A stretch of 5,677 nt of DNA from Pseudanabaena sp. CAN_BIN31. GTDB taxonomy: Bacteria; Cyanobacteriota; Cyanobacteriia; Pseudanabaenales; Pseudanabaenaceae. The stretch covers positions 1-5,677 of the forward strand of contig JAJAZG010000214.1 in the NCBI GenBank assembly GCA_026785865.1, given 5' to 3'. Under the pieces are notes generated by a model, which had not been told where the DNA came from, did no database searches, and was given only the letters and a program-made list of their open reading frames with translations. The position numbers and the translations under genes were made by a program. Positions 1-5,669 of the stretch are shown here, piece by piece; position 1 is the first letter of the stretch, and each line of letters begins with the position of its first letter.

Positions 1-333
1 ATGACAACTATCTCATTGACAAGAGACTTTAAAGAAACAGTTAATGCTAGAGTTCAAACCGATCCCGCATTTGCCAAGGCTTTGCTTGATGAAGCAATTT
101 CCCTTTTTCTAAACGGTGAGCCAGAAATAGCAAGGCTGATATTAAGAGATTTAGTGAACGCAACCATTGGATTTGAAGAATTGGCGATCGCTACATCGAA
201 ACCAAGTAAGAGCCTTCATCGAATGTTATCTGCTAAAGGTAATCCAACTATGGATAATCTAACCACTATTCTCAGAGTTCTGCGTAAAGTGCTTCAAGTT
301 GATATCAAAGTTCAGACTATTGCTTGTGCTTGA
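1..333 (+). CDS. HTH addiction-module antidote (HI1420/HigA-like)
   Basis: This encodes a 110-residue soluble protein, probably a DNA-binding antitoxin and autorepressor. Residues about 20-50 form a helical N-terminal part (DPAFAKALLDEAISLFLNGE). Residues about 57-95 fit a helix-turn-helix: FEELAIAT, a turn, the likely recognition helix PSKSLHRMLS, then GNPTMDNLTTILRVL. The pattern 'LHRMLS..GNPTMDNLTTILRVL' is typical of the COG3636 / HI1420 'probable addiction module antidote' family, and the length is normal for that family. Such antidotes usually follow a RelE-like (Gp49/DUF891) toxin gene. Here the upstream partner, promoter and ribosome binding site all lie outside the window, so neither pairing nor start can be checked: the ATG is the first base of the window. 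One HIP1 octamer lies inside the gene (184-191). It could also be a stand-alone regulator. The fold assignment is fairly secure; the antitoxin role is inferred. Confidence 0.75.
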   Translation: MTTISLTRDFKETVNARVQTDPAFAKALLDEAISLFLNGEPEIARLILRDLVNATIGFEELAIATSKPSKSLHRMLSAKGNPTMDNLTTILRVLRKVLQVDIKVQTIACA

Positions 334-351
334 AATAATCAGAGGAGCGAA

Positions 352-384
352 TTGTCCAATGGAATCCATTGAAAGCGGTACAAT
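352..384 (+). promoter_or_regulatory. Possible promoter/operator of the decayed toxin-antitoxin cassette
   Basis: A perfect inverted repeat with 7-bp arms and a 1-bp centre (CAATGGA at 357-363, TCCATTG at 365-371) lies 39 bases before the antitoxin ATG. It sits between a weak -35-like TTGTCC (352-357) and a -10-like TACAAT (379-384). The 21-bp spacer is too long for a good sigma-70 promoter, so the promoter call is weak. The palindrome is clear in the sequence. An operator for autoregulation, as is usual in type II toxin-antitoxin modules, is inference. Confidence 0.3.
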
Positions 385-409
385 ACATTCATGATTTAGG
401 TGCTTAACC

Positions 410-640
410 ATGATAGCAACTTCAATTCAATTCAACTCAGAAATCGAGAAAAGATTACTAGAAAAAATTCGGAATCTTCCGTCAGAGAAAGTTATCGAAG
501 TAGAAGATTTTATTGATTTTCTGTGAGATAGGCAAAGACATTCTTCCCATGACTTAGTACTTGCCGCTACCAGACTCTCAGAAGCCAGTTTTGCCAAAAT
601 ATAGGATAACCCAGAAGACGCAGCTTATAACAACCTATAA
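410..640 (+). pseudogene. Decayed DUF2281-type antitoxin
   Basis: This reading frame of 77 codons starts at ATG (410) and ends at TAA (638-640), but is broken by TGA at 524-526 and TAG at 602-604. The first 38 residues (ending EKVIEVEDFIDFL) match the pattern of DUF2281-type proteins: 'LLEKIRNLPSEKVIEVEDFIDFL'. After the first stop the frame keeps family-like sequence, SHDLVLAATRLSEASFAKI, then a stop where such proteins usually carry Trp, then DNPEDAAYNNL. The total length is normal for the family, so this is a full-length gene killed by point mutations, not a fragment. An AGG-containing stretch (398-400) about 9 bases upstream may be its ribosome binding site. Intact members are antitoxins translated just before PemK/MazF or PIN toxins, and the toxin remnant does follow in an overlapping frame. 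A 38-residue product might still be made but would lack the C-terminal part expected to bind the toxin. Confidence 0.8.
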
Positions 641-850
641 CTTCGGCGACGTGCTGCTGGTTCTATTTCCTTTCACCGATCAAACTACAACCAAAAAACG
701 CCCAAGTATCGTCATCAGCTCAGATGAATACAATAGAAAAAACTAGACATACTCTTAATCGCAGTCACCAACCAAGTAAATACTCGATTAGAGTTTGGTG
801 AGATGCTGATAAATGATTGCAGTCACATCTAAAGCTAGCTGGTCTTTAAA
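627..850 (+). pseudogene. Decayed PemK/MazF-like mRNA-interferase toxin
   Basis: From codon 627 the frame reads [I]TTYNFGDVLLVLFPFTD, then QTTTKKRPSIVIS: the characteristic PemK/MazF N-terminus (GDVLLVxFPFTD..xxKxRPxxVIS), which forms the core of a ribosome-independent mRNA endoribonuclease. Three lesions are visible. The start is ATA, not ATG, and the only upstream start in this frame is a TTG at 561 inside the antitoxin. The frame hits TAG at 744-746 after an A6 run (737-742); adding one A restores KLDILLIAVTNQVNTRL and then EFGEMLIND, matching the middle of the family. A further shift near 818-820 breaks it again (TGC where TGG-CAG, 'WQ', is expected). The family is usually about 110-115 residues; about 75 are recognisable here. 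Weak C-terminal similarity (T-C-L-E-R-S-L-V at 861-884) may extend the remnant towards 920. No active toxin can be made. Confidence 0.75.
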
Positions 851-873
851 ATATCATTTAACCTGCCTCGAAA

Positions 874-897
874 GATCGCTGGTTTCCTACCGCGATC
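874..897 (-). terminator. Weak hairpin between convergent genes
   Basis: GATCGC-t-GGT (874-883) pairs with ACC-GCGATC (889-897) around a 5-base TTCCT loop, giving nine pairs with one bulged T. It lies 24 bases beyond the stop of the minus-strand glycosyltransferase. On that strand only three T's follow the stem, so it is at best a weak intrinsic terminator. Its right arm overlaps a HIP1 octamer (892-899), which may explain half of the symmetry. Confidence 0.25.
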
Positions 898-920
898 GCC
901 ATTCTCTTTCTGACTTCTCC

Positions 921-1925
921 CTAAGACTTTAATTTCTGTTTGATTTTTGCAAATATTCTTTGCGATCGCAGTTTCATCACTTGCCAATAACCCAAGTTAG
1001 GAATATTGCCTTGAAATGTCTGCTTATGGTCAAAAAATTCATTTATCTCTTCTAAAATCACTTGTAAGCGATAAATAATATTTTCAGCGCGATATTCATC
1101 TAAGATTTTTGGCGATAAAGATAATTTTGGGTTGCTCTGAACGACTTTCAGAATTCGTTGGCGATCAAATTCTTGCGAATATCCTGCGATCTTATAACAG
1201 TTAAAAGCAGGATCTAAATAATCTGACAAGCCATGATTGACACTCGAAAAAACTTGACATCCACAGGCTAGAGCCTCCATCGGTTGCAGCCCAAATCCTT
1301 CACTGACCCCTTGCACTGCCCAATATTCTGCGGAATCGTATAAATAAACCTTAGCGCGATTAAATAGCCCTTCTAAATCTTCGACATAGCGATCAACCAC
1401 TTCGACTCGGCATTGTTTTTGTAAAGCAGGAACTAATTGGTTTAGCAAATAACTAGAAGATTTTCGAGCTTGGACTAATACATCAATATCGCGATCGCCT
1501 TGCTGATTATGAAACTTATCGGAAATTTCATTTGGTAAATAATAAATTAACGAATGGGGCGATCGCTGTCCCCAATAACCAAGCGTATTCCGACTGACGG
1601 TGATAATCGGCACGCTAGCGGGTAAATTAAAGCCATAGCCTGCACTATGGGCATGATAAATTGCATTGAAATTTTTTAGCTTTGGCGCAAGCTTCGCTAC
1701 GTCAAATCCCCAACTCATCACAAAAATTGCATCATCTAATTTGTCGGCTGCCTGCGATCGCAATAAATCATCGAGCCATAAATGCTCCTTTTCGCGCTGA
1801 CGGTAGGTGACGACCTCCGCAGGGCAAACTTTTTGGACTAATTCCAGCGTTTTTAGCTCCGCCCACAAACCACCACAGGCAAATTTATTTGTAGTTCCGG
1901 GTAGCAAAAAGTAGAGCTTTCGCAT
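921..1925 (-). CDS. GT-B glycosyltransferase (family 1/GT4-like)
   Basis: This encodes a 334-residue cytoplasmic or membrane-peripheral enzyme likely to transfer a sugar from a nucleotide-sugar donor to a saccharide or other acceptor; donor and acceptor cannot be told. With Met1 at 1925, an N-terminal Rossmann strand and a Gly-rich loop are seen (KLYFLLPGTTNKFACGGLWAEL, in two parts at residues 3-12 and 13-24), then HAHSAGYGFN (91-100). The C-terminal donor domain carries RKSS (154-157) and the diagnostic SEGFGLQPMEALACG (208-222), whose E209 and E217 form the E-x7-E motif of retaining GT4-type enzymes. There is no signal peptide or transmembrane segment. An in-frame TTG at 1935-1937 would add four residues (MFEP); I prefer the ATG because the conserved-looking protein starts at MRKLYFL. 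Neither start has a clear Shine-Dalgarno sequence. The gene holds four HIP1 sites, is divergent from uup and has no sugar-pathway neighbours here. A role in exopolysaccharide or cell-envelope glycan synthesis is a guess. Confidence 0.8.
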   Translation of the reverse strand: MRKLYFLLPGTTNKFACGGLWAELKTLELVQKVCPAEVVTYRQREKEHLWLDDLLRSQAADKLDDAIFVMSWGFDVAKLAPKLKNFNAIYHAHSAGYGFNLPASVPIITVSRNTLGYWGQRSPHSLIYYLPNEISDKFHNQQGDRDIDVLVQARKSSSYLLNQLVPALQKQCRVEVVDRYVEDLEGLFNRAKVYLYDSAEYWAVQGVSEGFGLQPMEALACGCQVFSSVNHGLSDYLDPAFNCYKIAGYSQEFDRQRILKVVQSNPKLSLSPKILDEYRAENIIYRLQVILEEINEFFDHKQTFQGNIPNLGYWQVMKLRSQRIFAKIKQKLKS

Positions 1926-2015
1926 AGGTTCAAACAATAACGTTAAACTAGTTTATGGATTGTGATTACGCGAAAAGCGAAAAACAATCTCTATTAGATA
2001 ATTAAATGACATAGC
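1926..2015. promoter_or_regulatory. Divergent intergenic region, glycosyltransferase / uup
   Basis: These 90 bases must hold the 5' signals of both flanking genes. They contain a perfect 12-bp palindrome, TAAACTAGTTTA (1944-1955), 19 bases from the glycosyltransferase ATG, and an AT-rich stretch with a -10-like GATAAT (1997-2002) ahead of uup. I see no matching -35 element at normal spacing and no Shine-Dalgarno sequence for either gene. About one 12-bp palindrome would be expected by chance in a window this size, so an operator role is speculative. Confidence 0.3.
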
Positions 2016-3956
2016 ATGGCACTTTTTACACTTCGATCGCTCCGCAAAGATTTTGGCATCAAAGAGATCCTTAAGGATGCGAGTTTTAGCCTTGATGAAG
2101 GCGACAAGGTTGGGCTAATCGGCACAAATGGATCGGGAAAATCTACATTACTGAAAATGATTGCGGGGCTAGAACATCATGATGGCGGCGATCTGTGGGT
2201 AAATTCCAGTGCCAAAATTATTTATTTGCCACAGCAGCCCGACCTGAATGAAGAAAATACGGTTTTAGAACAAGTATTTGCTGACAGTGGCGAACAGATG
2301 TCGCTAGTCAAGGAATACGAAGAAATTTCTGATAAGTTAACTCATGGACATGGCGATCTAGATCGCTTGTTAGAAGATTTGTCGCGAGTATCTGAGCGCA
2401 TGGATCAGATTGGCGCTTGGGATTTAGAAACTACCGCCAAGATTATTTTAACTAAACTAGGTATTGATGATTTAGAAGCGAAAATTGGCACTCTGTCAGG
2501 TGGATATCGTAAACGGATTGCGATCGCCTCAGCTTTACTCTCTGCGCCTGATGTTTTGCTGATGGATGAGCCGACTAACCATCTTGACGCGCTCTCGGTG
2601 GAATGGTTACAGAGCTATCTCAATCGCTATCGCGGCGCATTATTGCTAATTACCCACGATCGCTATTTTCTCGATAAAGTCACTAATCGGATTATCGAAA
2701 TTGATCGCGGCGATTTGTACAACTATTCGGGCAACTATTCCTATTATTTAGAGAAAAAAGCCGAAGCTGAAGAATCGGTAACTAATACCCAACGCAAACA
2801 CGCGGGACTATTGCGCCGTGAATTGGAATGGCTGAAAAAAGGGCCGAAGGCGCGGAGTACCAAGCAAAAAGCTCGTATTGATCGCGCCCATGATTTGCAA
2901 GCTACAGAGTTTAAACAAGCTAATGCCAAAGTCGATATCACCACTGTAGGGCGGCGCATTGGTAAAAAAGTTGTCGAACTTGATTGCATTTCTAAATCCT
3001 ATGGCGATCGGACACTGATCAAAGATTTTTCCTACAACTTCACGCCCGAAGATCGCATCGGCATCATCGGCAGCAATGGCGCAGGTAAATCCACGCTGAT
3101 GAACATGGTGATCGGACGTTTGCAGCCTGATCAAGGAACTGTGGAAATTGGCACAACGATCCATTTTGGTTACTTCGATCAACATTCCGACGATCTTGCC
3201 CAGTATGGCGATCTGCGCGTGATCGAGTACCTCAAAAATGTATCAGAACTCGTCAAAACATCCGATGGAAGTGTAATCACGGCTTCGCAAATGTTAGAGC
3301 GATTCCTGTTCCCTCCCAATCAACAATATTCACCGATCAATAAACTCTCAGGTGGCGAAAAGCGGCGCTTATTCCTGCTGAAAGTATTAATGGAGGCTCC
3401 AAATGTTTTGATTTTGGATGAACCGACAAATGACCTTGATGTACAGACTCTTGCCGTTTTAGAAGAATATCTTGAAGATTTTAACGGCTGTGTAATTGTG
3501 GTTTCCCACGATCGCTATTTCCTTGATCGCACAGTCGAGATGGTGTTCTCCTTCGAGCCTGAAGGTGAGATTCGCTTGTATCCTGGTAATTATTCTATTT
3601 ATCTGGAATATAAAAAAGACGAGGCTGAGCAAGAAGCGAGTGATGCTAAGGCACAATCTAATAAAGGTGCAAAAGAGCAGAAGTCTAGTAATTCAGCCCC
3701 CTTTGTTCCTGACATTCCCAAAGTCGAAACTAAGAAACTTTCACAACTCTCTTACAAAGAGAAGCGCGAGTATGAGGAGCTAGAAGCAAAAATCCCGAAA
3801 CTAGAAGAAGAAAAAACCCAGACCGAAAAAAAGCTCTATCACAATGCGCCCAGTGGTCATGCCGAATTGCAGAAGCTATCTGCTCGCCTAACCGAACTAA
3901 ATCAGGCGATCGAAAAATCAACAGAGCGTTGGTTAGCTCTAGCTGAGCGAATTTAG
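2016..3956 (+). CDS. uup: Uup-type ABC-F ATPase
   Basis: This encodes a 646-residue soluble protein with two tandem ATP-binding cassettes and no membrane segments, as in the ABC-F family of ribosome-binding ATPases; E. coli Uup has a similar length. Cassette 1: Walker A GTNGSGKST (36-44), signature LSGGYRKR (160-167), Walker B with catalytic Glu LLMDEPTNHLD (181-191), H-loop THDRYFLD (213-220). Linker about 245-310, with WLKKGPKARSTKQKARIDR (272-290), the charged tRNA-facing segment typical of Uup. Cassette 2: GSNGAGKST (352-360), LSGGEKRR (444-451), LILDEPTNDLD (465-475), SHDRYFLD (497-504). A polar linker (535-570) leads to a C-terminal coiled-coil domain (about 575-645; SYKEKREYEELEAKIPKLEEE), the Uup nucleic-acid-binding domain. 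All catalytic motifs look intact. ABC-F proteins modulate translation at the ribosome; Uup was first found through effects on transposon excision. The ATG at 2016 is the natural start, since ALFTLRSLRKDFG opens the first cassette. A hairpin terminator candidate follows. Confidence 0.92.
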   Translation: MALFTLRSLRKDFGIKEILKDASFSLDEGDKVGLIGTNGSGKSTLLKMIAGLEHHDGGDLWVNSSAKIIYLPQQPDLNEENTVLEQVFADSGEQMSLVKEYEEISDKLTHGHGDLDRLLEDLSRVSERMDQIGAWDLETTAKIILTKLGIDDLEAKIGTLSGGYRKRIAIASALLSAPDVLLMDEPTNHLDALSVEWLQSYLNRYRGALLLITHDRYFLDKVTNRIIEIDRGDLYNYSGNYSYYLEKKAEAEESVTNTQRKHAGLLRRELEWLKKGPKARSTKQKARIDRAHDLQATEFKQANAKVDITTVGRRIGKKVVELDCISKSYGDRTLIKDFSYNFTPEDRIGIIGSNGAGKSTLMNMVIGRLQPDQGTVEIGTTIHFGYFDQHSDDLAQYGDLRVIEYLKNVSELVKTSDGSVITASQMLERFLFPPNQQYSPINKLSGGEKRRLFLLKVLMEAPNVLILDEPTNDLDVQTLAVLEEYLEDFNGCVIVVSHDRYFLDRTVEMVFSFEPEGEIRLYPGNYSIYLEYKKDEAEQEASDAKAQSNKGAKEQKSSNSAPFVPDIPKVETKKLSQLSYKEKREYEELEAKIPKLEEEKTQTEKKLYHNAPSGHAELQKLSARLTELNQAIEKSTERWLALAERI

Positions 3957-3969
3957 TCACTGATGTTAT

Positions 3970-4005
3970 GCTGTGGCGCACGCGCAGCGTGTGCCTCAGC
4001 TTTTT
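3970..4005 (+). terminator. Putative intrinsic terminator of uup
   Basis: GGCGCACGC (3975-3983) pairs with GCGTGTGCC (3987-3995) over a GCA loop, nine pairs with one G·U. After a T·T mismatch, GCTG (3970-3973) pairs with CAGC (3997-4000). Five T's follow directly (4001-4005). It starts 14 bases after the uup stop. The same hairpin may belong to a dispersed palindromic repeat family; see the similar arrangement at 5630-5669. Confidence 0.65.
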
Positions 4006-4022
4006 GGGTTTTGGGTTTAATT
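4001..4022 (+). repeat. TTTTTGGGTTTTGGGTTT motif, copy 1
   Basis: TTTTTGGGTTTTGGGTTT (4001-4018) follows the uup hairpin and runs into TAAT. A close direct copy, TTTTTGGGTTCTGGTTTC, lies at 4108-4125 in the same intergenic region, and an inverted, shorter version (AAAACCCAAGAA) lies at 5633-5644 beside a second GC-rich hairpin. No function can be read from it. It may be part of a dispersed intergenic repeat. Confidence 0.4.
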
Positions 4023-4068
4023 ATGCTTGCCTACTTATGATCTATATCAGAAAGCCCAGATTATGTTC

Positions 4069-4095
4069 TTGACTAATGCGATCGCCCTTTATGTT
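4069..4095 (+). promoter_or_regulatory. Possible promoter of the TldE-like gene
   Basis: A good -35-like TTGACT (4069-4074) is followed after 15 bases by TATGTT (4090-4095), a weak -10 match; a HIP1 octamer (4078-4085) fills the spacer. It lies about 80 bases before the ATG at 4177. The spacer is short, and a second AT-rich -10-like GATAAT (4139-4144) lies closer to the gene but without a -35 element. Confidence 0.25.
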
Positions 4096-4107
4096 TTCTG
4101 GAGAAAG

Positions 4108-4125
4108 TTTTTGGGTTCTGGTTTC
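4108..4125 (+). repeat. TTTTTGGGTTCTGGTTT motif, copy 2
   Basis: This is an imperfect direct repeat of 4001-4018, offset by 107 bases. It matches TTTTTGGGTT-T/C-TGG, then differs by a one-base gap. Unlike copy 1 it is not next to a GC-rich hairpin. Confidence 0.35.
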
Positions 4126-4176
4126 TTTCGCATGTTTTGATAATAATTTTTTTCACCGTTTACCACACTCAGATAT

Positions 4177-5517
4177 ATGCAAGAACAACTAGAGCAAGCA
4201 TTTTATCAATTAGCCGATCGCCTGATTGATAGTCTCCATAATGGAGAACACCTAACTATTAATTTAGAAAGTGAGCGCAGCCAATTCACGAGATTTAATA
4301 ATGCCAAGGTGCGTCAATCAGGAGTTGTCGCCGATGGGAATGTGACAATTTCGTTAATTTATAATCAACGTGAAGCTTATGCCAAGTTTCCATTTACGGG
4401 CGATCGCGCCATTGATTATAACTACGCGATCGCCAATCTCGATTATCTGCGGCAAGAAGTCGCGCAAATTTCCGAAAATCCTTATTTAGTTATTCCTGAA
4501 AACAAAGGCTCAAGTCGCGAAGTTTATCGGGGCAATTTGTTAAATTCAGAAGAGGCGATCGCCACAATTCTCGCACCAGTAGATAATGTTGATTTCACAG
4601 GATTTTACGCATCTGGTTCTGTAATTAGGGCAAATGCTAACTCCGCAGGTCAAAGACACTGGTTCGCCACAGATTCTTTCTTTGTCGATTATTCGATGTT
4701 TGTGCAGACTGATTCAGGTGAAAAAGCTGTCAAGGGTATCTATGCAGGTAAAGAGTGGCAATCAGAAGCTTATAACTTGCAGATTCACCGATCGCAACAG
4801 CAATTAATCGCGTTGCAAAGACCAAGCAAAATCATAGAACGTGGACAATATCGCACTTACTTCGCACCTTCGGCAGCCGCAGATTTATTGGGTTTTTTGG
4901 CTTCGGGAGTGGGGGAATCCAGTTTGCAGCAAAGTAGTAGCGCCCTTTTAAAATTAAAGAATGAAGAAAGAACGCTCTCGCCGTTACTATCTCTTAGCGA
5001 AAACTTTACCGATGGAAATGTACCTCGCTTTAACGGTTTAGGAGAAGTCGCTCCTGAATATTTATCCATCATCGCCAATGGCAAGCTAGTCAATACTTTA
5101 ATTAGCTCTCGTAGTGCCAAAGAATATGGCAAACAAGCCAATGGCGCGAGTGAAGATGAATCAATGCGATCGCCTGAAGTCGGCGCAGGCAGTTTAGCCG
5201 AAGCGGATATTCTCAAACAATTAGATACAGGACTCTACTTATCGAATTTGCATTATCTCAATTGGAGCGATCGCAATGGCGGCAGGATCACGGGCATGAC
5301 CCGCTATGCTTGCTTCTGGGTCGAGAATGGTGAATTTGTTGCGCCAATTGAAAATCTTCGCTTTGATGATAATATTTACGACTTTCTTGGTGACAATCTC
5401 GAAGCTTTTACTACTTTCCGTGAATTTATCCCTAATACTGGCACTTATGAAACGCGATCGCTGGGAGGGATACTCGTTTCAGGAATGCTAGTCAAAGATT
5501 TCATATTTACGCTGTAA
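4177..5517 (+). CDS. TldE/PmbA-like TldD-family peptidase protein
   Basis: This encodes a 446-residue soluble protein of the TldD/PmbA (TldE) family, at the family's usual length. Visible features are the N-terminal FNNAKVRQSGV (40-50), a central YFAPSAAADLLGFL (228-241) with ASGVGESS after it, then NGKLVNTLISSRSAKEYG (301-318), and a C-terminal TGMTRYACFWVENGEFVAP (372-390) followed by IENLRFDDNIYDFLG. The HExxxH zinc-binding motif that marks the catalytic TldD subunit is absent, so it fits the non-catalytic TldE/PmbA side of the pair. In E. coli, TldD and TldE form a heteromeric protease that cleaves unfolded peptides and acts in microcin B17 maturation and CcdA antitoxin turnover. No TldD gene lies in the window, so a partner would be encoded elsewhere. 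The ATG at 4177 has no clear Shine-Dalgarno sequence; the stop is TAA (5515-5517). Six HIP1 sites lie in the gene. Family assignment is secure; the native substrate is unknown. Confidence 0.82.
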   Translation: MQEQLEQAFYQLADRLIDSLHNGEHLTINLESERSQFTRFNNAKVRQSGVVADGNVTISLIYNQREAYAKFPFTGDRAIDYNYAIANLDYLRQEVAQISENPYLVIPENKGSSREVYRGNLLNSEEAIATILAPVDNVDFTGFYASGSVIRANANSAGQRHWFATDSFFVDYSMFVQTDSGEKAVKGIYAGKEWQSEAYNLQIHRSQQQLIALQRPSKIIERGQYRTYFAPSAAADLLGFLASGVGESSLQQSSSALLKLKNEERTLSPLLSLSENFTDGNVPRFNGLGEVAPEYLSIIANGKLVNTLISSRSAKEYGKQANGASEDESMRSPEVGAGSLAEADILKQLDTGLYLSNLHYLNWSDRNGGRITGMTRYACFWVENGEFVAPIENLRFDDNIYDFLGDNLEAFTTFREFIPNTGTYETRSLGGILVSGMLVKDFIFTL

Positions 5518-5518
5518 A

Positions 5519-5561
5519 ACAAAAAAAGAAGAGAGAACGCATCGCGCTCTTTCTTCTTTTT
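5519..5561. terminator. Long intrinsic terminator, probably bidirectional
   Basis: Bases 5523-5540 pair with 5544-5561 over an ATC loop: 18 positions with one A·C mismatch (5537/5547) and one G·U (5533/5551). The GC core (CGC/GCG) at the loop and the A-tract/T-tract at the stem base give a T5 tail on the plus strand and a T-rich tail on the minus strand. It begins six bases after the TldE-like gene's stop and ends its transcript; it could also stop transcription coming from the right. Confidence 0.8.
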
Positions 5562-5652
5562 CATATGTGATAAAACTTTTTGCTCTAGGATAAAGTTAAA
5601 TATACTCCCTTCCCAGTATAAAAATAGACATTAAAACCCAAGAATTAGCGTT
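5562..5652. other. Intergenic, no gene seen
   Basis: This AT-rich DNA lies beyond the TldE-like gene. A -10-like TATACT (5601-5606) and TATAAA (5617-5622) occur, but no convincing -35 element is present and no gene downstream is visible. The inverted AAAACCCAAGAA motif (5633-5644) is described with the adjacent hairpin. Confidence 0.4.
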
Positions 5653-5669
5653 GCGGCGCTCCGCGCCGC
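5630..5669 (-). repeat. GC-rich hairpin plus TTGGGTTTT motif
   Basis: GCGGCGC (5653-5659) and GCGCCGC (5663-5669) form a perfect 7-bp stem with a TCC loop. Read on the minus strand, the hairpin is followed by an 8-base spacer and then TTCTTGGGTTTTAAT. This is the same order as hairpin, spacer, TTTTTGGGTTTTGGG and TTTAAT at 3975-4022 on the plus strand. The two may be members of one dispersed palindromic repeat family in opposite orientation. It lacks a T-tract directly at the stem, so it is not an obvious terminator. Confidence 0.45.

Larger units (their letters stand above)
184..5461. repeat. HIP1 octamer (GCGATCGC), 14 copies
   Basis: Exact GCGATCGC copies start at 184, 892, 962, 1491, 1559, 1754, 2520, 4078, 4400, 4426, 4555, 5166, 5267 and 5454. 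This density, about one per 400 bases, is a hallmark of many cyanobacterial genomes. Copies are dense in the glycosyltransferase (four) and TldE-like gene (six) and sparse in the longer uup gene (one). The feature span covers the first to the last copy, not a continuous repeat. Confidence 0.9.

Noticed and set aside
561..746. 61-codon plus-strand ORF starting at TTG
   Set aside because: Its first 22 codons lie inside the antitoxin relic in another frame and are not family-like; only the part from 627 is toxin-like, so this is the open part of a pseudogene.
1971..1980. CGCgaaaaGCG hairpin in the divergent promoter region
   Set aside because: A 3-bp stem is too short to mean anything.
2744..3185. 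Two minus-strand ORFs inside uup
   Set aside because: They are antisense shadows of the conserved ABC-F gene with no recognisable domains.
3459..3981. Minus- and plus-strand ORFs over the 3' part of uup
   Set aside because: They overlap the second cassette and coiled-coil domain of uup, have low-complexity translations and no family match.
3970..4125. Possible CRISPR-like or structured RNA array
   Set aside because: Only two imperfect T/G-rich repeats and one hairpin; no regular repeat-spacer pattern.
4857..5216. Minus-strand 119-codon ORF inside the TldE-like gene
   Set aside because: It is antisense to conserved family motifs; a Ser/Leu-rich translation without a domain.
5306..5491. Plus-strand 61-codon ORF with a hydrophobic stretch
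   Set aside because: It is an alternative frame of the TldE-like C-terminus; the hydrophobicity follows from that frame and there is no separate start signal.
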